The notes beneath the pieces were generated by a model that was not told the DNA's origin, made no database searches, and worked only from the letters and a program-made list of their open reading frames with translations. This document shows, in pieces, positions 16,741 to 25,869 of a stretch of DNA of 64,000 bases. How positions within the stretch are numbered: position 1 is the stretch's first letter; each line of letters starts with the position of its first letter. The position numbers were made by a program, and so were the translations under genes. Source of the DNA: Rhizobium mongolense USDA 1844 (lineage in GTDB: Bacteria; Pseudomonadota; Alphaproteobacteria; Rhizobiales; Rhizobiaceae); the NCBI RefSeq assembly GCF_000419765.1, contig NZ_ATTQ01000010.1, forward strand, positions 124,154-188,153. The letters are read 5' to 3'.

Positions 16741-17940
16741 ATGGCAAAGGTCGTTTGCGTCCTCTATGACGATCCGGTCGATGGATATCCGAGCGCCTAT
16801 GCGCGGGATGGCCTGCCGAAACTCGAACACTACCCCGGCGGCCAGACGCTTCCCACCCCGAAAGCCATCGATTTTCAGCCGGGCGCCCTGTTGGGCAGCG
16901 TCTCCGGCGAACTGGGCTTGAGGAAGTTTCTCGAAAGCCAGGGGCACAATCTGGTCGTGACCTCGGACAAGGACGGTCCCGGCAGCGTCTTCGAACGCGA
17001 GCTTGCCGACGCCGAGATCGTGATCTCGCAGCCTTTTTGGCCGGCTTACCTGACCGCCGAGCGGATCGCCAAGGCGGCCAAGCTGAAGCTGGCGATCACC
17101 GCCGGCATCGGCTCCGACCATGTCGATCTCCAGGCCGCGATGGACCGCGGCATCACCGTCGCCGAGGTGACCTACTGCAACTCAATCAGCGTATCCGAAC
17201 ATGTGGTCATGATGATCCTCAGCCTCGCGCGAAACTATATCCCCTCCTACCAGTGGGTCGTGAAAGGCGGCTGGAACATCGCCGACTGCGTCGCGCGCTC
17301 TTACGATATCGAGGGCATGGAGATCGGCACGGTGGGTGCCGGGCGGATCGGCAGCGCGGTGCTTCGCCGGCTGAAGCCGTTCGACGTCAAGCTGCACTAT
17401 ACCGACCGCCACCGGCTTCCCGATGCAGTCGAGAAGGAGCTCGGCGTTACCTTCCACAAGACGCCAACTGAGATGGTGCCCGTCTGCGATGTCGTCACGA
17501 TCAACGCGCCGCTGCATCCGGAGACGGAAAACCTCTTCGACGAAGCGATGATCGCCAAGATGAAACGCGGCGCCTACCTGGTGAACACGGCGCGCGGCAA
17601 GATCTGCAATCGCGATGCCGTCGCGCGGGCGCTCGAGAGCGGCCAGCTTGCCGGTTATGCCGGCGACGTGTGGTTCCCGCAGCCCGCACCGAAGGACCAT
17701 CCTTGGCGGTCGATGCCGCATCATGGCATGACGCCGCATATTTCAGGCTCGTCGCTCTCTGCCCAGGCGCGCTACGCCGCTGGCACGCGGGAAATTCTCG
17801 AATGCTGGTTCGAAGGCAAGCCGATCCGCGAGGAATATCTGATCGTCGACGGCGGCAAACTCGCCGGCGCCGGTGCTCACTCCTACAGCGCCGGAGACGC
17901 GACGCGCGGGTCTGAAGAGGCGGCGCGATTCAAAAGCTGA
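16741..17940 (+). CDS. fdh: NAD-dependent formate dehydrogenase
   Basis: Oxidises formate to CO2 with reduction of NAD+, a single-subunit, metal-free enzyme of the D-2-hydroxyacid dehydrogenase superfamily. 399 residues, very close in length and sequence to the Pseudomonas sp. 101/Candida type. Visible marks are VLYDDPVDGYP at the N-terminus, TAGIGSDHVDL, the dinucleotide fold GTVGAGRIGSAVLRRL, catalytic Arg in NTARGK, FPQPAPKDHPW and the catalytic His in MTPHISG. ATG 16741 is preferred over 16735 because homologues begin MAKV and the GGGAG site is then better spaced. It may feed NADH from C1 compounds. Confidence 0.95.
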   Translation: MAKVVCVLYDDPVDGYPSAYARDGLPKLEHYPGGQTLPTPKAIDFQPGALLGSVSGELGLRKFLESQGHNLVVTSDKDGPGSVFERELADAEIVISQPFWPAYLTAERIAKAAKLKLAITAGIGSDHVDLQAAMDRGITVAEVTYCNSISVSEHVVMMILSLARNYIPSYQWVVKGGWNIADCVARSYDIEGMEIGTVGAGRIGSAVLRRLKPFDVKLHYTDRHRLPDAVEKELGVTFHKTPTEMVPVCDVVTINAPLHPETENLFDEAMIAKMKRGAYLVNTARGKICNRDAVARALESGQLAGYAGDVWFPQPAPKDHPWRSMPHHGMTPHISGSSLSAQARYAAGTREILECWFEGKPIREEYLIVDGGKLAGAGAHSYSAGDATRGSEEAARFKS

Positions 17941-18026
17941 AGGCGCCCGGTAGCTCGGAAGGTCGACCAGCTCTCGTTGCCTGCCGAGAGCCGAAGCGTT
18001 GCAGGCATGCGTCATCGTCAGTAATG

Positions 18027-18713
18027 TTATGCCGACTTGTTCGCTTCAATGAAACGACGCAGCGCTGTGGCAGCGTTCAGCATATGTGCTCGCATGCGCC
18101 GAGATGCCATTTCGCCGTCACCCTCCGCGATCGCCTGCATGATGGCATCGTGCTCATCCCGGGATTTACGCATCCGATCGCCTTGCCGTAGTTGCGTGCG
18201 CCGAAAGGCGTTCAGCCTCGTGCGCACCGCTATCGCTTGTTCGGCAAGAAAGCCGTTGTGGGTAGCGCGATAGATCGTCTCATGGAATTCACGGTTGAAA
18301 GCATCATACGCGTCAAAATCACCCTTCTCGACAATCTCGTCAGACATGTCGTGCAGTCCGATCAGGTGACTTCGCTCGAGCGGGGTCATACGGTATGTCG
18401 CAAGCCGCACGCACATGGCCTCGATCTCGGCCGACGTCTCAAACATGTCCATGATGCGTTCGGGGGTCAAGCGAGCCACGACGACGCCTCGCCGTGCGCG
18501 AACCTCGACGAGCCCGCTGACCGCCAATTGACGCAGCGCTTCTCGAACCGGAGTGCGCGAGGCGCCGAAACGGTCGGCAAGCTGCTGTTCGTCCAGCGAA
18601 GCACCCGCTACCAGCGTGCCCGTAGCGATCTCATCCGTCAGTGCGTTGCGAATGCGGTCAGACAAGAGTTCCCGGTCATCGACATCATCTCGAGCGTCTG
18701 ATCCCTTGACCAT
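18027..18713 (-). CDS. GntR-family regulator, FCD (FadR) subfamily
   Basis: 228 residues from ATG 18713, which has GGGAG about 8 bases upstream. An N-terminal winged helix (LADRFGASRTPVREALRQL, about 45-65) is followed by an all-helical FCD ligand domain with the metal-ligand style Asp/His positions (FNREFHETIYRA and a C-terminal EHDAIMQAI). Such proteins sense small carboxylates or similar metabolites. It is divergent from the alpha/beta hydrolase and downstream of formate dehydrogenase on the opposite strand. Either could be its target. TGCAT/ATGCA motifs recur in the 270-base upstream region. Confidence 0.9.
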   Translation of the reverse strand: MVKGSDARDDVDDRELLSDRIRNALTDEIATGTLVAGASLDEQQLADRFGASRTPVREALRQLAVSGLVEVRARRGVVVARLTPERIMDMFETSAEIEAMCVRLATYRMTPLERSHLIGLHDMSDEIVEKGDFDAYDAFNREFHETIYRATHNGFLAEQAIAVRTRLNAFRRTQLRQGDRMRKSRDEHDAIMQAIAEGDGEMASRRMRAHMLNAATALRRFIEANKSA

Positions 18714-18987
18714 GCATAATCTCCCTGACCGTCGGGCTCCTTTGTACGCGAATATGCACAACCGGAAAAGTGACGCATGCAAAATAGTCATCACGGGACT
18801 GTTACGCATTCAATTATTGAAATATTACCGTTTGAAGAATACACATTACCAGCACATCATCCATCGTGCATACGCATGGACTTTTATAAAAATGCGAAGC
18901 TGGACGACTGGAAAAGCTCTCGCAGCCACGCTTGAGACACGTTGTACGCAAGCCTTCAAACTGTTCGACGCAGAAGGAAGCCAACTC

Positions 18988-19758
18988 ATGATGATGACAA
19001 GACGCATTTTCTCAGCCGCCATTGTTGCCGGCGCGGCCACCTCTCTTGTCTCAACCCGCATCATGGCGGCACCCTCTGGTGCGGTGAAGGCGCGCAACGT
19101 CGTCCTGGCGCATGGGCTGTTCGCTGATGGATCGTGCTGGTCCGAGGTGATTGCCCGACTGCAGGCAGCGGGGTTTAATGCCACGGCCGTGCAAAATCCG
19201 CTAACGACGCTGCCTGAAGCGGTATCCTCCGTTGAGCGGGTGCTAGCACGGCAGGATGGCCCGACGGTTCTGGTCGGGCATTCCTTCGCGGGGATGATCG
19301 TAACTGAAGCCGGTATGCATCCGAACGTGTCGGCACTCGTTTATATCGCAGCGCGGGCGCCGGATGCGGGCGAGGATTATGCCGCACTGGCCAAGACATT
19401 TCCCACGCCACCGGCCTCCGCAGGTATCGTTTTCGATGGTGACGAAGGGCGCCTTAGCGAGGCGGCATTCCTGCATGATTTCGCGGGCGACCTACCGGAA
19501 GCAAGGGCGAAGGTGCTTTATGCTGTCCAGGAGCCATTCAACAAGGCTCTCCTTACGGGCAAGACCTCGCAGGCGGCTTGGCGTTCGAAGCCAAGCTGGT
19601 ATGCCGTTTCGACGGAAGATCGCACGATCAATCCAGACCTCGAACGCTTCATGGCCAAGCGCATGGGAGCCAAGACCATAGAGGTGAAGGCCAGCCACCT
19701 CTCGCTAATCTCCCATCCGGATGAGATCACCCAACTGATCATCGAGGCGGCGGGATAG
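18988..19758 (+). CDS. Exported alpha/beta-fold hydrolase
   Basis: 256 residues from ATG 18988, seven bases after GAAGGAAG. The N-terminus has a twin-arginine-like motif TRRIF followed by a hydrophobic stretch ending near residue 29, so export is likely. The hydrolase core shows VLAHGLFADGSCW (oxyanion region), the nucleophile elbow GHSFAG and a late His in ASHLSLISHP. The substrate is unknown; close families are often labelled salicylate esterase-like or haloperoxidase-like. It is divergent from the GntR gene across an AT-rich 270-base region. Confidence 0.87.
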   Translation: MMMTRRIFSAAIVAGAATSLVSTRIMAAPSGAVKARNVVLAHGLFADGSCWSEVIARLQAAGFNATAVQNPLTTLPEAVSSVERVLARQDGPTVLVGHSFAGMIVTEAGMHPNVSALVYIAARAPDAGEDYAALAKTFPTPPASAGIVFDGDEGRLSEAAFLHDFAGDLPEARAKVLYAVQEPFNKALLTGKTSQAAWRSKPSWYAVSTEDRTINPDLERFMAKRMGAKTIEVKASHLSLISHPDEITQLIIEAAG

Positions 19759-19779
19759 CACACGCGATCGGGCCGCCCC

Positions 19780-20505
19780 CTAATGCACTCCGAGGAACTG
19801 CTTGAGTTCGGCGGTCTTCGGATTGGCGAAGACTTCTTCCGGCGGGCCGATTTCGTGGACGCGGCCCTGGTGCATGAAGACGACGCGGCTGCAGACGTCG
19901 CGGGCGAATTTCATCTCGTGCGTCACCATCAGCAATGTCATGCCCTCGGAGGCAAGCTCGCGCACGACGGCGAGAACCTCGGCGACGAGTTCCGGGTCGA
20001 GCGCGGAGGTGATCTCGTCGCACAGCAGCGCGATCGGCTGCATGGCAAGCGCCCGGGCAATCGCGACACGCTGCTGCTGGCCGCCGGAAAGCTCGTCGGG
20101 ATAGGCATCGAACTTGTGGCCAAGGCCGACGCGGTCGAGCATCTTGCGGGCGACCTCTTCAGCCTCTGCCTTCGGCGTCTTCTTGACCACCGACTGCGAC
20201 AGCATGACATTGCCGCCGGCCGTCAGGTGCGGGAAGAGATTGAACTGCTGGAAGATCATGCCGACCTTCAGCCTGAGCGCCTTCAGATGCAATTCGTCGT
20301 CCAGAAGCTGGGCGCCGGCTACCGAGATCGAACCTTGGGTGATGGTCTCGAGGCCGTTGATGCAGCGCAGCAGCGTTGATTTTCCCGAGCCGCTCTTGCC
20401 GATGATGGCAATGACCTCGCCCGGCTCCACATCCAGGTTGATGCCCTTCAGCACCTCGTTCGTGCCGTAGCTCTTGCGGATTTCAGTGATTTCGATGAGC
20501 GACAT
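19780..20505 (-). CDS. Polar amino-acid ABC transporter ATP-binding protein
   Basis: 241 residues. Walker A GKSGSGKST, signature LSGGQQQRVAIARAL, Walker B ALLCDEITSALDP and switch His (VTHEM) are intact. It belongs to the GlnQ/HisP family. ATG 20505 lies inside the 3' end of the permease gene (23-base overlap), so the two are translationally coupled. Last gene of a five-gene operon: GntR regulator, binding protein, two permeases, ATPase. Confidence 0.95.
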   Translation of the reverse strand: MSLIEITEIRKSYGTNEVLKGINLDVEPGEVIAIIGKSGSGKSTLLRCINGLETITQGSISVAGAQLLDDELHLKALRLKVGMIFQQFNLFPHLTAGGNVMLSQSVVKKTPKAEAEEVARKMLDRVGLGHKFDAYPDELSGGQQQRVAIARALAMQPIALLCDEITSALDPELVAEVLAVVRELASEGMTLLMVTHEMKFARDVCSRVVFMHQGRVHEIGPPEEVFANPKTAELKQFLGVH

Positions 20506-21142
20506 TGAGCTTCCTTTCGAGGATCTGGCTGCTCTTCGACAGAGGCCAGCAAAGCGCAAAATAAATAAGAGCGACGAGCCCGTAGACTGTGAAGGGCTGG
20601 AAGGTTGCGTTGGTGACGACGGTGCCTGCCTTCGATAGTTCGACGAAGCCTATGATCGAGGTGAGCGCCGTTCCCTTGACGACCTGGACGGAGAAGCCGA
20701 CAGTCGGCGGCACGGCGACCCTCAGCGCCTGCGGTAGGATGACGTAGCGCATCTGCTGCAGCCTTCCCATGCCGAGGCTGGCGGAGGCTTCCCATTGGCC
20801 TTTTGCAACCGCTTCGACGCAGCCGCGCCAGATTTCGGCGAGGAAGGCAGCGGTCCAGAGGATCAATGTCAGGCCGGCGGCAAGCCAGGCCGGCACGTCG
20901 ATGCCGAAAAGTCCGAGACCGAAGAATGCGATGAAGAGTTGCATCAGGAGCGGCGTGCCTTGAAAAAGCTCGATGTAGTATTTTGCAAGCGCCCGCAGCG
21001 ACTTCCGCTTGCTGATGCGCAGGAAGAGCAGGCCGAGCCCGACCGCGCCGCCCCCGATGAAGGAAACGAGCGAAAGCAGAACTGTCCAGCGCGTGGCGAG
21101 CAGCAGGTTACGCAGGATATCCCAGAGTGTGAACTCGATCAT
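20483..21142 (-). CDS. Amino-acid ABC transporter permease (second)
   Basis: 219 residues of the HisM/GlnP family with about five membrane helices. The EAA coupling loop reads EASASLGMGRLQQMRYVILPQALR. It pairs with the permease encoded just upstream to form a heterodimeric channel. The start overlaps the previous gene by four bases (ATGA), and the end overlaps the ATPase start. Confidence 0.93.
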   Translation of the reverse strand: MIEFTLWDILRNLLLATRWTVLLSLVSFIGGGAVGLGLLFLRISKRKSLRALAKYYIELFQGTPLLMQLFIAFFGLGLFGIDVPAWLAAGLTLILWTAAFLAEIWRGCVEAVAKGQWEASASLGMGRLQQMRYVILPQALRVAVPPTVGFSVQVVKGTALTSIIGFVELSKAGTVVTNATFQPFTVYGLVALIYFALCWPLSKSSQILERKLNVAHRNH

Positions 21143-21810
21143 CGGACAAGCCTCCTCGGGAAGATGAAACCGCCGGCCACCACCAGCAGCTGCCGGAGCA
21201 GGATCGCCAGCGCCAGATAGATGGCCGTCGACACGATGTAGGCTTCGAAGGCGCGGAAGGTTCGCGACTGGATGAAGTTGGCGGCAAAGGTCAGGTCCTC
21301 GGCGGCGATCTGCGACACGACGGAGGAGCCGAGCATGACGATCACCACCTGCGAGGAAAGTGCCGGCCAGATGCGCTGGAGCGACGGCACGAGAACGACA
21401 TGTCGGAAGGTTTCGAAAGGCGTCATGGCGAGGCTTGCGCCCGCCTCGAACTGCCCCTTCGGCGTCGCCTGGATGCCGGCGCGGATGATCTCGCAGCTAT
21501 AGGCCCCGAGATTGACGATCATAGCAAGATTGGCGGCCGTCAGCTCGGAAAGCTGCAGACCGAGCGACGGCAGGCCGAAGAAGATGAAGAAGAGCTGGAT
21601 CAGGAACGGCGTATTGCGGATCAGCTCGACATAGGCCGCAACGACGGGCTTCAGCCAAGCCGGGCCGAGCGCGCGCACCCAGGCACAGAAGGTGCCGAGC
21701 AAAATGCCGAGCACGCCGCCGATCGAGATCAGCTCGATGGTGATCACGATGCCCTTGACGATCTGCGGGTAATATTGAAGCAGCCAACCGAATTCGAAAT
21801 GGTAGCTCAA
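21139..21810 (-). CDS. Amino-acid ABC transporter permease (first)
   Basis: 223 residues, about five helices, HisQ/GlnP family. The coupling loop reads EAGASLAMTPFETFRHVVLVPSLQ. A short N-terminal segment precedes the first helix (IVKGIVITIELISIGGVLG). It follows the binding protein gene after a 74-base gap that contains a strong hairpin. Confidence 0.93.
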   Translation of the reverse strand: MSYHFEFGWLLQYYPQIVKGIVITIELISIGGVLGILLGTFCAWVRALGPAWLKPVVAAYVELIRNTPFLIQLFFIFFGLPSLGLQLSELTAANLAMIVNLGAYSCEIIRAGIQATPKGQFEAGASLAMTPFETFRHVVLVPSLQRIWPALSSQVVIVMLGSSVVSQIAAEDLTFAANFIQSRTFRAFEAYIVSTAIYLALAILLRQLLVVAGGFIFPRRLVR

Positions 21811-21844
21811 GACACTGTCCCCTCTTTGAATACCGACGGCGAGT

Positions 21845-21869
21845 GGTCACCCTGCGGCGCGGGATGACC
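21845..21869 (-). promoter_or_regulatory. Hairpin between binding-protein and permease genes
   Basis: GGTCACCC (21845-21852) and GGGATGACC (21861-21869) pair with a single bulge around an 8-base loop. It lies just after the binding protein stop (21885) on the transcribed minus strand. Hairpins at this position in ABC operons are known to protect the upstream mRNA, giving more binding protein than permease; that role is inferred here. Confidence 0.5.
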
Positions 21870-21884
21870 ATGCTGGACCGGTTT

Positions 21885-22670
21885 TTAGAGGTCTTTCGGG
21901 AGGTCGGCGCCGAGCCACTTCTGAGCAATGGCGTTCAGCGAACCTTCGGCCTTGGCGGCGGCGATGATGCCGTTCACCTTTTCGAGAAGCGCAGGCTGCT
22001 CCTTGCTGAGGCCGATGTAGCAGGGCGAGTTCTTGATCAGGAACTTCAGTTCGGGCCGCTTCGGGGGGTTCTTGGCAAGGATGGCGGCGGCAACGACGTT
22101 GCCGGTTGCAACGGCCTCTACCTGACCGGAGAGGAAGGCGGAAATCGTGCCGTTGTTATCCTCGTAGCGTTTAATCGTGACATCGGCAGACGCGATCTTC
22201 GTCAGTTCGAGGTCTTCGACGGCGCCGCGGGTGACGCCGACCGTCTTGCCGGCAAGATCTTCCACCTTGGCGACGGAAAGATCGCCTGGCGCGAACACGC
22301 CGTTATAGAAGGGCGCATAGGCCGCGGAGAAATCGATGACCTTTTCGCGGTCCGGATTCTTGCCGAGGCTGGAAATAACCAGATCGACCTTGTTCGTCTG
22401 CAGATAGGGAATGCGGTTGGCGCTGGTGACCGGCACGAGCTCGGTTTTGACGCCGATTTTTTCGGCAATCAGATTGGCCATGTCGATGTCATAGCCCATC
22501 GGCGCCATATCGGTGCCGACGCTGCCGAAGGGCGGAAAATCCTGCGGGACGGCGACGCGCAGCGTGCCGCGCGCGGTGATGTCGGCAAGCGCATCGGCAT
22601 GGGAAGCGGAACCGAAGCCGACAGCGGCTGCGAGCGTTGCGATTGCAAAGAATGTTCTTCTTGTCAGCAT
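21885..22670 (-). CDS. Amino-acid ABC transporter substrate-binding protein
   Basis: 261 residues from ATG 22670. Signal peptide about 1-27 (ending SHADA). The family-3 extracellular solute-binding fold shows GTLRVAVPQDFPPFG, DMANLIAEKIG, the GYDID ligand loop and KTVGVTRGAVEDLE. It binds a polar amino acid or related compound in the periplasm; specificity is not readable. It begins four bases after the GntR regulator stop, so both are on one transcript, and the hairpin downstream may raise its level over the permeases. Confidence 0.93.
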   Translation of the reverse strand: MLTRRTFFAIATLAAAVGFGSASHADALADITARGTLRVAVPQDFPPFGSVGTDMAPMGYDIDMANLIAEKIGVKTELVPVTSANRIPYLQTNKVDLVISSLGKNPDREKVIDFSAAYAPFYNGVFAPGDLSVAKVEDLAGKTVGVTRGAVEDLELTKIASADVTIKRYEDNNGTISAFLSGQVEAVATGNVVAAAILAKNPPKRPELKFLIKNSPCYIGLSKEQPALLEKVNGIIAAAKAEGSLNAIAQKWLGADLPKDL

Positions 22671-22674
22671 GTGT

Positions 22675-23421
22675 TCATTTCTCCTTTGAAGTTGCGGTTT
22701 TTCGTGTGCCTGACGGTTGGGAAGACACGGTCCTGGGAGGGAGCGACAGGGAGCTGCGCAATTCCGAGAGTGGGTCCGGGCGGGTCGTGAGGTCCAGGCC
22801 CGTTTCCACCTCGTCCAGATGTTCGACGGAGAGCTCGGCGGCCTTGACGAAATCGCCTGCTGCCATGGCCTCGAAGATGCGGCAGTGCCCCTCATGAGAT
22901 TGCACTGCGTGAAATTCCGACTGATAGAGCATCGAAATCAGGATTGTCCTGGCAGTGAGATCGCGCAGGATGTCGACAAGGATCGGGTTGCCGCCGAGTT
23001 CGGCGATACGGATATGGAAATCACCCATGAGGCAGGTGAGGCGCTGGCGGTCGCCTGCAGCCATCGCAGCCTTTTCCTCCTCGAGGTGGGAGACGAGAAC
23101 CGTGCGACCCTCGTCCGTCAGCGCGCGCATGCCACGCAACAGGCCGGATTCGATAGCGCGCCTTGCCTCATAGACGGTCATCGCCTCTTCGGCGGACGGC
23201 TCGACCACAAACCAGCCTCGCCGGGGGCTCACGGTGACGATGCCGCGCGTTTCGAGCCTCATCATCGCCTCGCGCACGCGGGTGCGCGAAACGCCGAAGA
23301 CTGACGCAAGCTGGTTTTCGCTCAGCCGCGTGCCGGGCCGGATCCGGGCGGAAAGAATGCCCGAAACGATGGCCTCTTCGATGTTGCTCTGTGTGCTTTC
23401 CGATGTATGGCTATCTTGCAT
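22675..23421 (-). CDS. GntR-family regulator (FCD) of the amino-acid transporter operon
   Basis: 248 residues from ATG 23421. The winged helix (LASVFGVSRTRVREAMMRLETRG, about 39-61) is followed by an FCD domain and a Pro/Ser-rich tail. It is the first gene of the transporter operon and ends four bases before the binding protein start, so it likely senses the transported amino acid or a product and controls its own operon. A near-perfect palindrome CTTGCATACAAG covers its start codon. Confidence 0.9.
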   Translation of the reverse strand: MQDSHTSESTQSNIEEAIVSGILSARIRPGTRLSENQLASVFGVSRTRVREAMMRLETRGIVTVSPRRGWFVVEPSAEEAMTVYEARRAIESGLLRGMRALTDEGRTVLVSHLEEEKAAMAAGDRQRLTCLMGDFHIRIAELGGNPILVDILRDLTARTILISMLYQSEFHAVQSHEGHCRIFEAMAAGDFVKAAELSVEHLDEVETGLDLTTRPDPLSELRSSLSLPPRTVSSQPSGTRKTATSKEK

Positions 23422-23426
23422 ACAAG
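23415..23426. promoter_or_regulatory. Candidate GntR operator over the start codon
   Basis: CTTGCATACAAG is symmetric at all but one pair of positions and contains the CAT (ATG on the minus strand) of the GntR gene. FCD-type GntR proteins typically bind short palindromes of the TTGTATACAA class, which this resembles. Autorepression of the transporter operon is the natural reading. Confidence 0.45.
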
Positions 23427-23586
23427 ACGGGTAAGCAAGCCATATGCCAATTTTCGCAAATACTTCATTTACAACGGCTTTCCCACCCTGGACCGCGAAC
23501 CAGTCCGTTGCAATGCCCACAATTTAAGCGGTTTCACATGCTGAATGATGACGAGGCGTCGATATCGGAGGCAACCGAGCCGACGG

Positions 23587-24390
23587 CTACACAATGTCCA
23601 GCAAGAGCGGCCGATGGTCGGACACTTCCGGTTCCCCGACGACGTCGAAGCTCACGACGCCGACTTCAGGCGTCACCAGCATATAGTCCGCAAAGCGCCC
23701 GTCTTTGGCATAGTGCGATGTTCTCGTATCCGTGAAGCCGCGGGAAGTGACGAGATCAGTGAGGCCGAGTCCACCGAGCACATCGAACATGACACTTCCG
23801 GGCAGCACGTTGAAGTCGCCGCAGACGACGAGACGCTCGCCCTTGCGCCAGATCTGCCCGATCAGGCTGACCAGCGCATCGGCTTGGCCCCGGCGTGCGG
23901 GCGTATCGCCCTTGCCGGCCATCTCACGCAGGCCATGCAGGTGGGCGATCGTGATTGCTTGGCCGGCCCCGTAGTCGAAAAGGCGAATGGCATGGGCGTT
24001 GCGGGCGCGCGGATGCTCTCCGTAGCTATCTGCTGAGAAATCGCCATGCACGAAATCCACCGCGTGGCCGATGACCGCAACCGACCGACGCACGAACGTC
24101 GCAATACCGAACTCCGAAGGCACCCTGTTTTCGTCATCATAAAGCTCGCCTCTCGCCGTCGGGGCGAAGAAGGCGTCATGCTCCGGAAGAACTGTCTTGA
24201 TCTCCTCGAAGAGGTTGGCGCGCTGCGGCAGGATGTGGCTGCCATCGCGATATTCCAGCCAGTCGCTCTTGACGGTGACGGAACGGGTGACCTCCTGGAG
24301 GCAGAGCACGTCCGCCTCAGCAGCCCGGAAATAGTCCATCAGCGGCCGATGCAGCTTGCCGCCCCAGGCATTCAGCGAAATGATGCGCAA
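23587..24390 (-). CDS. Endonuclease/exonuclease/phosphatase family protein
   Basis: 267 residues. The start is TTG 24390, supported by a GGAGG site six bases upstream. The EEP fold is marked by RIISLNAWGG (Asn), CLQEV (metal Glu), VHGDF and AIRLFD, GDFNVLPGS and the terminal SDHRPLLLD. Members hydrolyse phosphodiester or phosphomonoester bonds in nucleic acids, lipids or inositol phosphates; the substrate is unknown. No signal peptide. It follows rnhA by about 25 bases on the same strand. Confidence 0.88.
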   Translation of the reverse strand: MRIISLNAWGGKLHRPLMDYFRAAEADVLCLQEVTRSVTVKSDWLEYRDGSHILPQRANLFEEIKTVLPEHDAFFAPTARGELYDDENRVPSEFGIATFVRRSVAVIGHAVDFVHGDFSADSYGEHPRARNAHAIRLFDYGAGQAITIAHLHGLREMAGKGDTPARRGQADALVSLIGQIWRKGERLVVCGDFNVLPGSVMFDVLGGLGLTDLVTSRGFTDTRTSHYAKDGRFADYMLVTPEVGVVSFDVVGEPEVSDHRPLLLDIV

Positions 24391-24414
24391 TACCGCCTCC
24401 CCGGATTTGCCGCC

Positions 24415-24855
24415 CTACCGCTTCTTGAAGGGCGCCATGCCCATGCGCGCCAGTTCGTCGGCACGCTCGTTTTCCGGATGGCCGGCATGGCCCTTGATCC
24501 AGTGGAGCGTCACTTTATGTTTGTTGCGGGCTTCCTCCAGCGCCTGCCAGAGCTCGGCATTCTTCACCGGTTTCTTGTCCGCGGTCTTCCAGCCGTTTTT
24601 CTTCCAGCCGAAAATCCACTTGGAAATCCCGTCCTTGACGTAGGCGCTGTCGGTATAGAGGTCGACCTCGCAGGGTGTCTTCAGCGCTGAGAGCGCCGAA
24701 ATCGCCGCCATCAACTCCATGCGGTTATTGGTTGTCTCCGCCTCGCCGCCCGAGATTTCCTTTTCAATGTCGCCATAACGAAGGATCGCGCCCCAACCGC
24801 CAGGACCGGGATTGCCCGAGCACGCGCCGTCGGTGAAAATCTCGACGTGCTTCAT
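24415..24855 (-). CDS. rnhA: Ribonuclease HI
   Basis: Cleaves RNA in RNA-DNA hybrids. 146 residues, standard length. The catalytic acids are visible: Asp9 in FTDGACSGNPGPGGWG, the Glu in NNRMELMAAI, the Asp in YTDSAYV and the late Asp in ENERADELAR; the loop His is in IKGHAGH. Its ATG overlaps the thrB stop (24852-24855), so the two are translated together. Confidence 0.97.
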   Translation of the reverse strand: MKHVEIFTDGACSGNPGPGGWGAILRYGDIEKEISGGEAETTNNRMELMAAISALSALKTPCEVDLYTDSAYVKDGISKWIFGWKKNGWKTADKKPVKNAELWQALEEARNKHKVTLHWIKGHAGHPENERADELARMGMAPFKKR

Positions 24856-25817
24856 GCCGAAAGCCCGTATTCGGCAGCCGATGCGACCTGCCGGTGGAAG
24901 CGCAGCTTGCGCAGGTATTCGAGCGGGTCCTTCTTGGTGACCATCGCGCCTTCCGGCGTCGTCAGCCAGTCATAGAGGCGGGTCAGGAAGAAACGGAGCG
25001 CAGAACCACGCGCAAGCACAGGAAGCGCTGCGAGTTCGCCACTGTTGAGCGGCCGAACACTCTGGTAGCCTTCCAACATGGCAGTGCCCTTGGTGATGTT
25101 GTAGGCGCCGTCCTTTTCAAAGCACCACGCGTTGAGAATGATCGAGACGTCGTAGGCAAGCAGATCGTTGCAGGCGAAATAGAAATCGATCAGGCCGGAC
25201 AGCTCATCGCCGAGGAAGAAGACGTTGTCGGGGAAGAGATCGGCATGAATGACGCCGGCCGGAAGGTCCTTCGGCCAGTGGGCGGAAAGGAAATCGATCT
25301 CGCCCCTGATTTCGGCAGACAAGCCCTTCTCGACTTCGTCGGCGCGCGCCTCGGACTTATCCCAAAGCAACTTCCAGCCGTCCAGCGACAGCGCGTTGGG
25401 CCGCTTCAGTTCGAAACCTTCGCCGGCGATATGCATCTGCGCCAGGGCCTTGCCAACTTCGCGGCAATGTTTGGCTTCGGGCTTCCTCAGCCACATGCCT
25501 TCGAGGAAGGATATGAGCGCCGCCGGACGATCCGAAAGCGTACCGAGCAGCGCACCGTCCTTGCGCGGCATCGGCAGCGGGCAGGACACGCCGCGGGCGG
25601 CAAGATGCTGCATCAGGCCGAGGAAGAACGGCAGGTCGGCCTTTTCGACGCGCTTTTCGTAGAGCGTCAGGATCAGCGGCTTTTTGGTGGTGTGCAGGAG
25701 GAAGTTGGAATTTTCCACACCTTCCGCAATTCCCTTGTAGGAAAGCAGGGTGCCGGCGTCATACTCCGTCAAAAACCACTTTAAATCGTCTTCTGAAATA
25801 TCGGTATAGACTGCCAA
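24852..25817 (-). CDS. thrB: Homoserine kinase (aminoglycoside-phosphotransferase fold)
   Basis: Phosphorylates L-homoserine with ATP, making the substrate of thrC at 1.7 kb. 321 residues, the alphaproteobacterial form that uses the APH/choline-kinase fold and not the GHMP fold of E. coli ThrB. Catalytic loop VIHADLFPDNVFF and metal motif GLIDFYFACND are clear. TTG 25817 is the start consistent with the family N-terminus (AVYTDISEDDL). It is coupled to rnhA by a four-base overlap. Confidence 0.94.
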   Translation of the reverse strand: MAVYTDISEDDLKWFLTEYDAGTLLSYKGIAEGVENSNFLLHTTKKPLILTLYEKRVEKADLPFFLGLMQHLAARGVSCPLPMPRKDGALLGTLSDRPAALISFLEGMWLRKPEAKHCREVGKALAQMHIAGEGFELKRPNALSLDGWKLLWDKSEARADEVEKGLSAEIRGEIDFLSAHWPKDLPAGVIHADLFPDNVFFLGDELSGLIDFYFACNDLLAYDVSIILNAWCFEKDGAYNITKGTAMLEGYQSVRPLNSGELAALPVLARGSALRFFLTRLYDWLTTPEGAMVTKKDPLEYLRKLRFHRQVASAAEYGLSA

Positions 25818-25869
25818 GGAGGGCTCTCACATTAAGTACGCTAAGGGGGAGTGGTGAAGCGCATGGGGA

